Positions 1 to 10,978 are shown, counted from the first letter of the stretch. The stretch is DNA of 64,000 nucleotides from Alentia gelatinosa (GCA_950022655.1 OX465579.1:47781950-47845949), one strand, 5' to 3'. The notes: generated by a model not told the origin, from the letters alone. Made by a program: numbers and translations.

Positions 1-748
1 TTAGAATCTCTCGGTGACATGTGTGAATACCCTTCATACTGGACGGTTCCATTTGATGTATCGCACCTCTCTCAATACATAAAAGGGCCGCGGGGGAGAG
101 CACGCCCGAGTAATATAAGCTTCGACAAGATTCAAGTGGACATCTCTGCTACTGTATATGTTGAGAACTCAAGTATTATTTAACCAACCAAAACTGATAT
201 CCTTTCAGTAGTAGTGACAGGCACTTCAATGTATCATGTCCATGGCTTGAGTGGCATAGTTAGAGGGCCCCTCTTGTGGAAGCCATAGGGTCCAATGCCC
301 TAATAAACACAGTTACATACCTTTGCCACAAAGCTCTGAAGACATGAATTCCTGAAAACCTTGGCGTATTGTTCTCACATAGATCGCGAGCTACACCGAG
401 GGGTTGCTATATAGTTAACACATGTCATGCACCACGTCATTGCGAATAAATGCAAAAATAATGATTAATAAGTACAGCGATTAGCTAAGCAATTCAAAAT
501 ATCATCCCAGTCTTCTAGATTTCAAGACAGCCTAATAACCACCCCTGAAAACATGCTGCATTTTTTTAGTAGTCAGCATTGAGTTTCCCCATATTCTAAT
601 TACAGCCTTTCTGGTCAACCTGTTAGTCTGACGGATAATCAGGTGGTGTGTCCCATGCATTGGGGAACATATTTTGAGTAGGCTGCAGAGTAAAAAGCCC
701 GGCCTTCATACATAGCACCGATCTTATTTACACTACAGCGCCAGGATT
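1..748. other. Intergenic sequence, no gene seen
   Basis: AT-rich sequence with frequent stops in all frames. I see no tandem repeat, no terminal inverted repeat and no protein-like frame. It lies 3' of the decayed reading frame that follows on the minus strand, but no reverse-transcriptase or recombinase-like frame continues into it. Confidence 0.5.
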
Positions 749-2161
749 CTATGATAAATGCGGCTGACAAAAGAAGGCCGTGTGTACATAGGATGCTTTG
801 TGCTGCCTGCTGTGTCTCTGTGGAATGTGTTTTTTTACTATGTTGTATTTTTTAACAGGAGAGAGGGGGCCGCTAGTATTGACAGCCTCATCATCTAGAG
901 AAAATGTCTTACGTAAAGGTCTTCCCGCCACACCACCGGACATTGCTTTCTGTTTCATTGCCGACGTCGGCGGTCTAGCAAAAAATTAATGGAAGCCTCT
1001 GAAAAAAGACTTCCAACGGACTGTATTTTGCGTTTGCGCAATCGCGTCTAGCGCTGGGTTGAGGGATGTTGTGTCACTGCGCGGCAACATCCCCGTCGTA
1101 ATAAACAGTCTTTTGAAATGCAATTTACCAAAAGCTTCCGCTTCCAAGTGTTGTGTATGGGCGCTTTGCCTGGCAAGGTCCTCGTCCTGTGGTGGTAGTT
1201 CTCATTGTCTATTGTGTTTGTCAGATTTCACGCTTTGGCTGAGTTGACATTTACTGGTGTAAAGGGGAGCGGCTACCATATAGCTCCTCTTGCTGGGTCC
1301 CAGGAGGCAGTGTGGCTCCAGTTACGACAGGCCTTCACAGGTGCGCTGTCGGTATTGAGATTAGACCTGTTGTCCATACGGAGACTTAGTGATGGCAGTA
1401 GCTTAGTGTTCTATCAAGTGGGATTTGTAGAATTCATTATATAAGTGCTTCGCTCTGGAAGACTCTTGTTTTGGCCTTCTCAGTTAAAAGAGTTTGATGA
1501 TGTAATATACCAGTTATATCTTTACCACTTTCGTACATCTCCTTCATTAGTTTCAAATTTACCACGGTTAAACCCTCAAATGTCATGAGTTTTTCGCCTT
1601 TCTCGAGATATTTAGTGGAATCATATTTACTCGTCCTTTTCTTTCATTTTTCTCTACTTCTGGTATGTGAGTTGTCTTCAGAACTCGTACTTGACGACGA
1701 CGAACTGGAGGTTGATCTAGGAGAACGAATTTTACTATGCCGATGCTTGATACCTGGAGATCTGGAACGAGTTGATCTTGATCCACCATCTTTTGACGAT
1801 ACCATCTGTAATATCGTAGAGATCGACGACTCTAAGCTGCTCTTCCGGCTTTCCATCCTGGAGTTCATCTCTTCTTGTGTACCAGATGCTGTCGATGATT
1901 GACTCGTCCCTTCTTCTGACAAACTCGCTCCTGATGGTAACTTCCCGGCGGCTTGCCCGTCTCTCGTCGTGGAAGCAGCCCTGGACTCCGCAAAATTTGG
2001 TATTAGATTATCCAAATCCCCCCGGAGACATCCATTCCCGAGGATTTACGTCCATCCTTCTTCTCGAGTGAAGGAGACTTCTTCTTATTCCTGCCCATCT
2101 CTCCGAGATTAAAACGATGTGCTCGGGTGAGCAGATAACAGCAGAATGAGCATTTAAACAT
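749..2161 (-). pseudogene. Decayed gag-like or retrocopied protein frame
   Basis: Reading from ATG 2161 leftwards, the frame starts with KCSFC and a finger-like stretch ending in NLGEM, resembling a C2H2 finger whose first histidine is lost. A basic region (GRNKKKSPS) follows. At 2018-2023 a run of six G on the coding strand causes a one-base slip; the next frame gives a Ser/Arg-rich region with a run of serines and RSRSP motifs. A TGA at 1644-1646 interrupts a frame that then continues as coherent charged helical protein (KYLEKGEKL, LKLMKEMYESGKDI) to a TAA at 1437-1439. Further left the protein-like signal moves through two frames, with TGA near 1213 and TAA near 985, and ends at 749. The TGA fits CGA-to-TGA decay at a CpG, since it sits in a basic run. 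No intron boundaries are visible. The layout of a finger, a disordered SR region and a helical domain recalls ORF1/gag proteins of mollusc retroelements (DIRS-like is my guess), but a processed host gene is also possible. No RT or integrase is adjacent. Confidence 0.55.
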
Positions 2162-2287
2162 GCGGGCGTCACCACGAAGCCTATGGTAACGTGGAAGAGT
2201 GGGTGTGACGCCAGACAACAAATATGGACCGCAGTGAATAACTGTGAGTGTAATATTGGTTATCAATTTATATTCATATAATCATGG

Positions 2288-2288
<1 letters not shown>

Positions 2289-2374
<86 letters not shown>
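2289..2374. repeat. (TA)n microsatellite, about 43 units
   Basis: Uninterrupted alternating TA for 86 bases, followed by an AC/AT-rich flank. Self-complementary and expected to be polymorphic in length. Confidence 0.97.
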
Positions 2375-2377
<3 letters not shown>

Positions 2378-3091
2378 CACACAAACATACACACACATAT
2401 ACCATGAATATGTCTATGCAGTTTTACCATATCTAGTGGCCTCCTATCAATGTCAAACTAATTTACTAAGTACTTGGTATGGCTTCTTATATCATCCGTT
2501 AAAGTATTTCTAACAAAGAAAAATACTAGTCCATCTTTAGAAAGTCGTTTCAGGTCACTATCATGATCCACCCCAAAAAGTGCTAAAGTCATAGCCTAGA
2601 GCAGCATCGCTCAATCATAGTGAAGTGAGCACGATTTGGTTTGATAGTACCTCTGGTAATCATGACATGATACCTGAAGTAACTTTCATATCCAGGGTCA
2701 AGCATAACCTATCATTAATCAATTTGATTTGTATAGTTACGTTGTAACCTGCGCACACAGGATTATATCTTGGACACGTGTGTGAAAACATGCTATTCAG
2801 TTTAATATGATTTATTTTTATGATATGTAAAGTAGTGGTATGTCATAAAACAGCTACAGTTATATAAAATGATATACAGGTCCAATTTGAATTGCTCTTT
2901 ACGTCATTTTCATAAATAGCAATACGTTTGGCAAAATTGTCAAACCGTGATACTCCTAACACAATGTGACATAGAAAAAGTGTGGCATCAATGAGGCACT
3001 TTCAAAATATCCTTCCATTAGCCTTCAGCTTCGACCAAGTACCTCAATTTGTTCCAGCCCCATACTGATACATTAACTTAGTTTCCACTAT
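2375..3091. other. Intergenic sequence, no gene seen
   Basis: AT-rich, many stops in all frames, no repeat structure recognised before the outer arm of the inverted repeat at 3092. Confidence 0.5.
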
Positions 3092-3238
3092 TATCTCACC
3101 CCAGATATTAATTCTCCATAGACTTAACATTGGAAACTCGTATCTAATACCCATTAGATATTTAAGAAAAATATCCAATGGGGGATAATGTCACAAATGT
3201 TAGCCCATTAGTCAATATTAAGGGTGAGGTAAATTCAG

Positions 3239-3378
3239 AAACCCATTCAAGTTTAGGGTCAGAGCTCAATCCCATCTCATTTGAATCACATAGCAATTCA
3301 CGCGGCTTCGCCTTGTGAATTACTATGTGATTCAAACTCGATGGGATACCAGCTCAGACCCTAAACTTTCATGGGTTT
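3239..3378. repeat. Long imperfect palindrome in left arm
   Basis: The segment reads as its own reverse complement: AAACCCAT...TTTAGGGTC.GAGCTC..TCCCAT..TTTGAATCACATAG.AATTCAC, then a short GC-rich centre near 3301-3313, then the complement ending in ATGGGTTT. It can fold into a hairpin of about 65 bp and sits inside the larger inverted repeat. Confidence 0.85.
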
Positions 3379-3829
3379 CCTCTATAATACTTCACTTACT
3401 CAGCATTCTGTCAGTGACTTCCCCACACGAATCAAATTATGTTACAGCTCAGGATAACCTCCATCTGGCACAGCCAGAGGTACTACATTGCGCTCACCTC
3501 ATATGGGCAGGGTGTGTCTTTGACAGATACTGGGTCCAGAATATGTCTATGGCGTCTCTAAGCAACTCCACCATTGTCAATACGGCAATAAGCTCTATTG
3601 ACAGTTGGGTTTGAGACAAGATATCCAGTCTGCTAGTAGCTGCAGCCGAGCAAGCACACTGAGGGTTTTTCTTTTAATTCACTTAGCTCTAATCTACCCA
3701 GTATTGTATCAATGTAATAATGAAGGCCCTCGGGCTGGTCTACCTAATTCTTGCCAAACCAATATCACTCGTTTGTCATAATTGTTGATATATTACTATG
3801 TTATATCTAGCATACGAGTACTATAGAGG

Positions 3830-3952
3830 AAACCCATGAAAGTTTAGGGTCTGAGCTCGTATCCCATCGAGTTTGAATCACGTAGTAATTCACAAGGCGA
3901 AGCCGCGTGAATTGCTATGTGATTCAAATGAGATGGGATCGAGCTCTGACCC
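3830..3952. repeat. Long imperfect palindrome in right arm, shortened
   Basis: Inverted copy of the palindrome at 3239-3378, with the same central CACAAGGCGAAGCCGCGTG. It lacks the outermost 25 or so bases on its right side, where it joins the CATCTCACCC block directly. Confidence 0.8.
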
Positions 3953-4092
3953 ATCTCACCCTTAATATTGACTAATGGGCTAACATTTGTGACATTATCC
4001 CCCATTGGATATTTTTCCTAAATATCTAATGGGTGTTAGATACGAGTTTCCAATGTTAAGTCTATGGAGAAAAAAATATCTGGGGTGAGATA

Positions 4093-5395
4093 AAACCTAT
4101 ATAGACATAGTCTATCCTTAATTTCCCATCCGCGAGTACGCCGTTAGTGGAAATGGTATTAGTACATGTACCTTCTAGACTTTTACAGTTTTCGACCTAG
4201 AGGTCCTTTACCTCCTCACTTCTTGGCGAAGGGGTCTGCACTTCTACAGGCACTAAGATACTTACACATCCCCTTTCACCTCTGTCTTGCTACCAGGAGT
4301 TACTTCGCCATAAAAGTTCTCACCGAGCATCTCTCACTTACTAAAGCATCGCACTAGAGAAAAGGTCTAGTTTACTACGGCGAGAAGATATGTGAGTAAT
4401 GTATGCACCCAAGATAGGGGATGGTGTATGGCCGATGCTTATATCTATCTTCAAAGAGGATTAACCGCTTCAGAACGAAAAACACCCCATCATACCTTCC
4501 CTCCTGTGCTTAGATGAAACGAGAAATACTTCGTGTTGCTAGGATAACCGTGACATATGTGTTCGAACATCTTGTTAGAGCTCTTGTGACATTTCCATCA
4601 CACAGAAAATAGAGCCGTTCTCCTTGTTCTAGTTATCAATGTTTTCCCTTTTGTTGCGCTTTCTGGAATTCTTTACCACATGAAACCCTGTTTTGGAAAA
4701 AGGGACTATGTAGTAGCTATCACGAAAATTGCTGACGGAAGGAACGGAGGCCCCAGTAAGTATAGCAGAAAGATTCACTCAGTCATACATGTAGAAAACT
4801 TTTACGGTCTGAGAATTACTGGGCGAGGACTAACTGTAGGCCCTTTCAGTATTATTTTGTGGAATATATGAAATAAATATGTGTCGCCAATGAAAAAATA
4901 ACATCTAAGCGGTAAATGATGTAAATACCAGGCAATGTTTTGTGAACCCATGTAGTGTAGTCATGGACTCTTCTGCGGAAGAATGTTTAAACAAGAATTT
5001 TTAAAAAAAAATGTTTATCGAGTATTCAAGTGAATTATTCAATTCCTGATGTAATAATGAGTGCTGACCACATGGGTCAAGTCCTCCTCCAACACCAGCC
5101 AATCAAATTTATATAGATTTCAAGTGTGTTCGAGCTGGCCAGTTCTTACATTGATAAAGTTTTCCTTGACAAGAATCAATTATCAAAATTCGAATTTTCC
5201 CCGACACATTCCCAAGTCTCCTGACAATTCAATGATATTAGAAAAAAAATCAATTTCCACGATTTTTCCCTGACGTTTGGCAACCCTGTGGGTGGCTGGA
5301 TGTCAGTGGGGGATTATAGTCGGAAGGATGTCGGTATGAGGCAGGAGGCAGGTAGGCAGCCTGTTACACGTGTTCGAGGCGGGGGCGGGGGCGTC
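4093..5395. other. Intergenic sequence, no gene supported
   Basis: Open frame 4680-4871 (plus) contains a donor-like GTAAGT at 4756, but no acceptor or partner exon is visible and the peptide is not recognised. Towards 5280-5400 the sequence becomes G-rich with short AGGTGGGT/CAGGCAGG-type repetition. Confidence 0.4.
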
Positions 5396-5472
5396 AGGTG
5401 AAGGACCGGGAAGTTTGACACGGGTGACTCATCTCTGCCGGTTCCTTTTCATGTGTCTTGTTAATTGTCCAG

Positions 5473-5498
5473 CAGGTGTCAGGTGTCAGGTGTCAGGT
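5473..5498. repeat. Heptamer tandem repeat (CAGGTGT)3.7
   Basis: CAGGTGT occurs three times in a row plus a partial fourth. A further GTCAGGTG lies upstream near 5392. Confidence 0.9.
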
Positions 5499-5602
5499 AT
5501 TATAGGGAGGCCACTATAGACACGATACATTTACAAGGACCGGCTCTCTCCAGGGCTCTCTCTGACTCTGGCTCTCTCTATCTGCAGGTAGAGGTCAGGC
5601 AC

Positions 5603-5617
5603 TATATATATATATAT

Positions 5618-5667
<50 letters not shown>

Positions 5668-5674
5668 AATGATG
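5603..5674. repeat. Compound (AT)n(GAT)n microsatellite
   Basis: About nine AT units run directly into an uninterrupted GAT/ATG array to about 5666, then slightly imperfect units. Open frames here encode only Met or Ile runs and are artefacts of the repeat. Confidence 0.95.
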
Positions 5675-5711
5675 AAAGCCCGGGAGGAGGCCAGATGCCC
5701 ATCTATAGATG

Positions 5712-5875
5712 TTAACTGGGACGGCTCAAACGAAACCCCTCTCCAGTTCCCATACCTCCGGTGACTGAGGAGCAGGAGAGGAGGGGGCAGACCATGGTTG
5801 ATGCGACTTCCCAGAGAGACCTCCACACACACACACGTGACGTTTCCGCGTTCGTCTCACAACACAGCAGTCAGA
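5712..5875. repeat. Dispersed repeat, copy 1
   Basis: Shares a block order with 7690-7845: TTAACTGGG, then CTCCAG..CC, CCTCCGGTGAC, a purine-rich GGAG..GGAGG tract, GAGACCT.CACAC, TGACGT, and GCAGTCA. The element has no recognisable termini and no coding content. Class unknown. Confidence 0.6.
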
Positions 5876-7086
5876 AACCAATCCCAGACCGCAGAGCCTT
5901 AGCCAAGACCACCTCATCACAAATCGGAGATTAATACCATGCGGGAATGCTGTGTTTATGACGAGAAGCATCACGGCGCGTGACCGTTACGATGCTCATG
6001 GCCCCCGGGAGTCGTGACTGGCAACGCCTGCTCAACCACATCCAGCCGCCAGTGCCCATGACTCCTGGACATAGACACGGACTAGATGCTGAAATATATC
6101 CCCATCCCCTAAAGCAATAGGAATTTCTTCTGACCATCTGTAATAAATCTACTATATTGCTTAAGGGTACAAGGGCCAAAACTGAGACAACATGGCATGT
6201 ATCTCGAGATTAACCTCAATGCATAAACACAAATACAATGTGTCCCCAGAGCATATATGAAGCTACTTAGCATACTGCAATCTTTATTAAATCATATTTA
6301 TTATATCTCTCATTACGTTTGGAACTCTTCAGATACAGGGTATACATACAAGTCTCATTGCATAGTATACTACATCATACGTGTTAGAAAGGAGGAAACA
6401 GTAGATGGTAATGAGGAATGAAAGAAGCCCATCTCATAGTTATCTCAGTTCATGTTCTATCAGTTTCTTAAAGGTGTTGAAGCAATTACTGCTTTGCGTT
6501 TGGAGCGCCAGAATGTTCTGGACAAAGCCTGGCTCCTCGGTAATATGGGCAGATCATTACAGAAAAGTAGGGTTTCTTTGATGGGGCCATGTTGTTTTCG
6601 TTGCTTCCACAACGATTCAAGACCACATCGACTTAACATCTCCACAACAGACTGTTTTCTGGTCTAGACACCAAGCAGTTCTTAGTGCTCTGTAGTTTAT
6701 TCTATCTAGTATATATCCTGATTGGATTTACGTATACAATCTCCAATATACGAACAGTATTCAAAATAAAGAATGATACCGGAAATATACACACTTTTGG
6801 CTGCATCATACGTTAGACATTTGGTGTTTTTATTCCGGTTTTGTGCATTACCTTTTCTATATCCACTGGTTGGTGAGCCACTGCATCGTGGGGTTGACGG
6901 GCATCAGTAAATAAGTCATCAAACTAAGGAATGATTCCTAGAAATGTCAATGTTTATCCGTAACACTAAAGAGCATGTTCATTCCATTAACAACCTGCAA
7001 ATACAGTAAGCCCCTCAAGACCCTTTTCAAAACGAATTTTTAGATAGAACGCCTTACTACTTCTTCCACTGCTGGGGAAAAGTGTT
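5876..7086. other. Intergenic sequence, no gene seen
   Basis: Overlapping open frames on both strands at 6452-6667 and 6460-6645 are chance frames. The minus-strand frame 6987-7289 runs through the tRNA-like segment and is not a gene. The left part (6987-7086) may be the body of that SINE-like element. Confidence 0.4.
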
Positions 7087-7156
7087 GGCAATGGGACTCG
7101 AACCCACAAAGTCTCAGGGTTAGATTCCAGTGCCATAACAACTGAGCTAACTCTAC
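7087..7156 (-). mobile_element. tRNA-like SINE head
   Basis: On the minus strand TTAGCTCAGTTG (box A type) is followed about 40 bases later by GGTTCGAGTCC (box B type), the internal RNA polymerase III promoter of tRNA-derived SINEs. The two ends do not pair as an acceptor stem, so this is not a functional tRNA gene. It resembles the head of the SINE at 62424-62741, including the adjoining CTGCTGGGG. On the plus strand near 7190 there is another TAGCTCAGTTG, so two A-box-like words face each other. Tail and target duplication were not found. Confidence 0.6.
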
Positions 7157-8001
7157 ACCTTCCTACAATGTCTATGATGCAGCATAGCTCAGTTGTGTAC
7201 AGGTTGGAATAAACACACGTACCTCGCACCATAAAATAGAGCTGTACCAAAAGCTCCAGACATTCACCTAGAAATGATCCACCAAGCAACAGCCACTACT
7301 ACCACTACCATAGCTTAGTCGGCGCTGAACTCCTCATTCACCTAGGTCAGGATGGATGAAGAGTCTCATAGAGACAGACCTCCAGGGGCCCACAGTAGGA
7401 GGAGCTGCTCAAAGTGAAATCGCCAAGACAAGAGCTGCTCAGAAGGTACCTGTGAACCACTCTGAGCAGCTGCTCGTCAATCAAGGAAGGCTTTTGATTG
7501 ATGTCCCAAGAGAGACGGGTGAGCTCTTGTCGAGCAAGAGAAGATGCAATTGATGCTTCATCAGGATATATATATGAGGAAAGCAAGACTGGTCGTAAAA
7601 AGGTGACGGAAATAGGGTCAGACAGATATCATGTTGTATCGAAATTTCCTCCACATTCTCATTCTAGTGAAAGCTGATAATGACCTATATTAACTGGGTC
7701 CGTCTCCAGCCCTCAACCTCCGGTGACGAGGGAGAAGAAGGGAGGTCGGTCGGGGTGTGACATAGCTCATGGGGGTGTTTTTATGGGAGACCTACACACG
7801 CGCGCACATGACGTCTTGATTTGCATTGCACGATGCAGCAGTCATCCGTAAAAAAAGTAAATGAAATTGCATTTTACTCAATGTAAGTGTTAGAGTACCT
7901 TGTATTGTCTAAAACTAGTGTTCTTTGTTTCCACAAGCAATGCCGTTAACGTTATACTCTCCTGACACCCATCCACACAGAAGCACTGCCCTACCAACTC
8001 C
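7157..8001. other. Intergenic; local hairpins and dispersed repeat
   Basis: Region 7380-7560 has several small inverted words (GAGCTGCTCAG/CTGAGCAGCTGCTC, TCAATCAA/TTTGATTGA) and opposite-strand open frames 7347-7586 and 7356-7553 that are not protein-like. The dispersed repeat copy is listed separately. Confidence 0.4.
7690..7845. repeat. Dispersed repeat, copy 2
   Basis: Diverged copy of 5712-5875 in the same orientation, about 2 kb away: TTAACTGGG, CAACCTCCGGTGACGAG, GGAGACCTACACAC, ATGACGTC and GCAGCAGTCAT are shared in the same order. It has a short insertion in the middle relative to copy 1. Confidence 0.6.
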
Positions 8002-8015
8002 CCCCCCCCCCCCCC
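8002..8015. repeat. Poly(C) tract, 14 bases
   Basis: Uninterrupted run of C on the plus strand. Confidence 0.95.
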
Positions 8016-8637
8016 ATCCAAAATAAAATCCCTAGCAGTACACTGGAGGCGTGGTTGCTATAGGAAGACAGTTGGTCCAGTTGCTCAGTTATGAATCAAA
8101 ACTCCATATCTGACTTTGGAAGTGACACACTTGGGAAACTGTCAGCAGATGGAGCTAATTGTGATGGAACACAAGGGAAATCACGTAATCGCATATGCCC
8201 ATGCCTTCTGTTGCACCATGAGGGATAAAAGCCTGAGGTCCGATGGACTTTTTCCACAAATGAAATGCCAGCTTATAATGAAACATTCACGACCGAAATT
8301 TGGACAATCAGTTGTCAGTGACTGGTACATCATATCTTAAAATATTTAAGTTACCATACTATGATCTGAGTACTTTAGGTGCAATTTGCTAGTATGTGCA
8401 TTTAGGTTCAGTAATCCTCATTCTATTCAAGGACACTCTGGTATCGCATTATATTTTGGGGTCACCGACAAAGAATCTCAGCATATTTTGATGAATATGT
8501 GATATTGTATACGCTTGGTGTTACCGTTCATTATCCAGGTTTCTTCTTCTGTCGAATACTGACGATGATACCAACATTTACCGGAATGAGGCAAGGCAAT
8601 TTAGATATAAAATCTATCTAGAATGTTTTTAATTCAA
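8016..8637. other. Intergenic sequence, no gene seen
   Basis: Open frame 8116-8340 (plus) has no recognisable domain and no supporting signals. Confidence 0.4.
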
Positions 8638-8810
8638 CAGGGATGAAAGTTGAGACTAAGGAAAAAATCGGAAATTTAAAACACTTATAAAAAAGAATCA
8701 TGAATAACATTATCTTGGAACAGAATGGCTATGAATCGATATTTATTCTAGTGTTCCGGTGAATATGAAATTTCGGAATTCCGTCATTTGTCGGAAAACT
8801 TGCATCCCTG
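8638..8810. mobile_element. CAGGGATG MITE, intact, with 6-bp target duplication
   Basis: Starts CAGGGATGAAAGTT and ends with the inverted AACTTGCATCCCTG. ATTCAA lies immediately outside both ends (8632-8637 and 8811-8816), a 6-bp target-site duplication. The body shares GGAAATTTAAAA, AATCGATA and TTCGTCATTTGTCGG-type blocks with the copy at 21016-21238. No coding capacity. The CAGGGNNG terminus is hAT-like, but hAT duplications are usually 8 bp, so the superfamily is left open. Confidence 0.85.
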
Positions 8811-10978
8811 ATTCAAATAGGGTCCAAAAGGAATTCTTTGGCTCAAAACTAGCCCATGCTTGGTCTCTGTCTGGAGCCCATCGGCGCAATGGAATAGGGT
8901 ATGTGTGCGTCAGGACCAAAACTGGAATACATCTTGACAACATCAGGTGTGAAATCGGCTATACGGAATCAAGCCGTAACAAGTTTTGTGTTTGGTGACC
9001 ATAAACCATGATAACTGAGTATGCTTTCAGCCACTAATACGCACAACACAGATACATGTATCAGTAACCTATTCTATCTAGCTCACAAAGTTGATAAATC
9101 AACGGTAGATGTCGTGGGCATGTATTAAACGCCATTCTCTGCCATATTTAGATAGATCAGTAATATAGCCCTGGTATTTGAGCCATATGGTAGGCTTGAT
9201 AGTACGTTTCGAGTTTCTGGATTTTGGTCCGTCATCGTATTTAGGTTAATTTTAAACAAGTTATAGCAAACTTAAGGGATATGATAGAAGGAAAATTGAT
9301 ATAGTGTTTTGGGTCAACGGGCCATACCTTGTTTAAATTTATTTAACTAAAAGACCCATAGCTCCTTTATCCCAACATGCTTATGTAGATTCGCTCATCA
9401 CACTCAATATATCCCGAGGTCTCTAAATGCTCCCTTTTTTGGCATTTAATTTTCATGACAGTAAAATATATGTTTACTGTTAATAAATTGGCGTTTCGCA
9501 TAAGAATAACAAAAAAAGGGTCGTGGATAATGAAAGGTAATCGTTATATATATTTCGGGAATTTAAGTTAAACGCCCCTTTACTGCAGGGTTTGAAAGAG
9601 AAAGACCTCGTTATATCTATATACGCCCGTGATATTCTGACTCTGTCGGCTGATGTAATGATATCCAAATGTATTTTGGCGTACCTCAGGGGCCCTGGAC
9701 AAAATCTACAGAGGAAATATTTAGATTCGTATCAGAAATAACAAGCTTAGTTTGTTCCTAAATCTACTTTTTGAGTGAGACTGCCATGATTCACTAACTA
9801 TTCTCTTCTTGTTTCTACACTTATGTAGACATCATTCCTTAATATAATTCCATTTCCAAGGCACCTGAATGTCCCAAGTCGTTTTCCCACAGATAATATT
9901 TCTAAGAAGATACGAAGGAAAACGCAGGTGGAACGGCAATACAAGTTGAGTCATCGTATCGCCTCAGAGATGTAAGGAGATTTAAGATATATATTTGAAC
10001 ATGTCAGAAAAACATATGATCTGGTCGTCTCAAGGTCTTATCGAGAACAAATATATCAAGAGTGCCATATAAATACCATGTATGTCAATAGAACTGGCAA
10101 AGAGATCAGAAATACAAATAGTGGTGGGCCTAAGTGAATGTGGGCGGAGTGACAACAAGGCTTCTGGCAGCCTGTATCAAACTTCACACTTCGGCAGCAA
10201 AACAATTAGTATACTGTCAGCAGATTGCTCAAAGCTGAAATTATTACAATCTGAAAGACAAATGCATGGATGACGACAATATTTCAAAATGCGCCAACTT
10301 TCTCTTACGTTCCAAAGAAATGTCAACTGCGGCGTAACGTTTCCGGCAGGCCAAGTGCCCGGGGAAAACCTACATCCTGCACTACTTACAACCTGAATAC
10401 CTCCGCTGGGAGAGAGCAAATAAGGATCATCCTTCAAAACAATGAAGACCCACCTACTTAATCCTTATCCATTCAGATATCAATTAACCTGAAGTTGTCT
10501 CAGACAGCTGAAGAGGAAGAATTGTGTTCCCTAAACGCAATATTGGAAAAAGGTTAGGACTTCAAATGCATGGACGCTGTAGTGTATGATCTAACTACTG
10601 GATATATATCTTAAGGTCTATTTGTGGACACTTTATACTTTCATTGCTTTCCATATAGCATCCTGACTTTGCCTGGCGTGATTTACAGAGGATTGTTCAC
10701 TATACATTGTAAAGCAATATCTTATTAAAGATCTGTAAAGACTTCTATCGATGAATGTTAAAATATCGTATCTTTTTGTTTCCAATTAAAACGCCAGCGT
10801 GAAGATTTCGACAGAAATAATCGGGATTGTGAATGACACAATGGCGCTCCTCTCATTGGTCCACAAGAAATGAAGAAAATAATGATTGCTTTAGTACTAT
10901 CTTGAAAACATCATTCTTTGCAAATGAGGAAATTGACCAAGTTCTGGGAAGCCATTTTATCTGTATTCCCAGATGAGT
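8811..10978. other. Intergenic sequence, no gene seen
   Basis: AT-rich. The longest open frames (10082-10273, 10177-10437, 10270-10461) overlap on both strands and show no domain. No repeats recognised. Confidence 0.45.

Larger units (their letters stand above)
3092..4092. mobile_element. Fold-back / long-TIR non-autonomous element
   Basis: Two long arms, 3092-3390 and 3818-4092, are inverted copies of each other around a spacer of about 430 bp (3391-3817). Matching landmarks include TATCTCACCCCAGATAT at the outer left end with its complement at the outer right end, the TAATGGG...ACATTTGTGACATTATC block in both arms, and GGGTTTCCTCTATA at the inner ends. The left arm has about 25 extra bases near 3231-3255. 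The spacer holds open frame 3315-3614 but nothing protein-like. No transposase is present, so it would depend on another element. A fragment of the same family lies at 32513-32579. Target duplications are not clear, and the class is unknown. Confidence 0.8.

Noticed and set aside
1585..1902. 105-codon plus-strand frame
   Set aside because: It is the complement of the SR-rich minus-strand pseudogene; its Leu/Asp-rich composition is the shadow of Ser/Arg codons.
5465..5832. Frames with Met or Ile runs
   Set aside because: They are translations of the GAT/ATG microsatellite.
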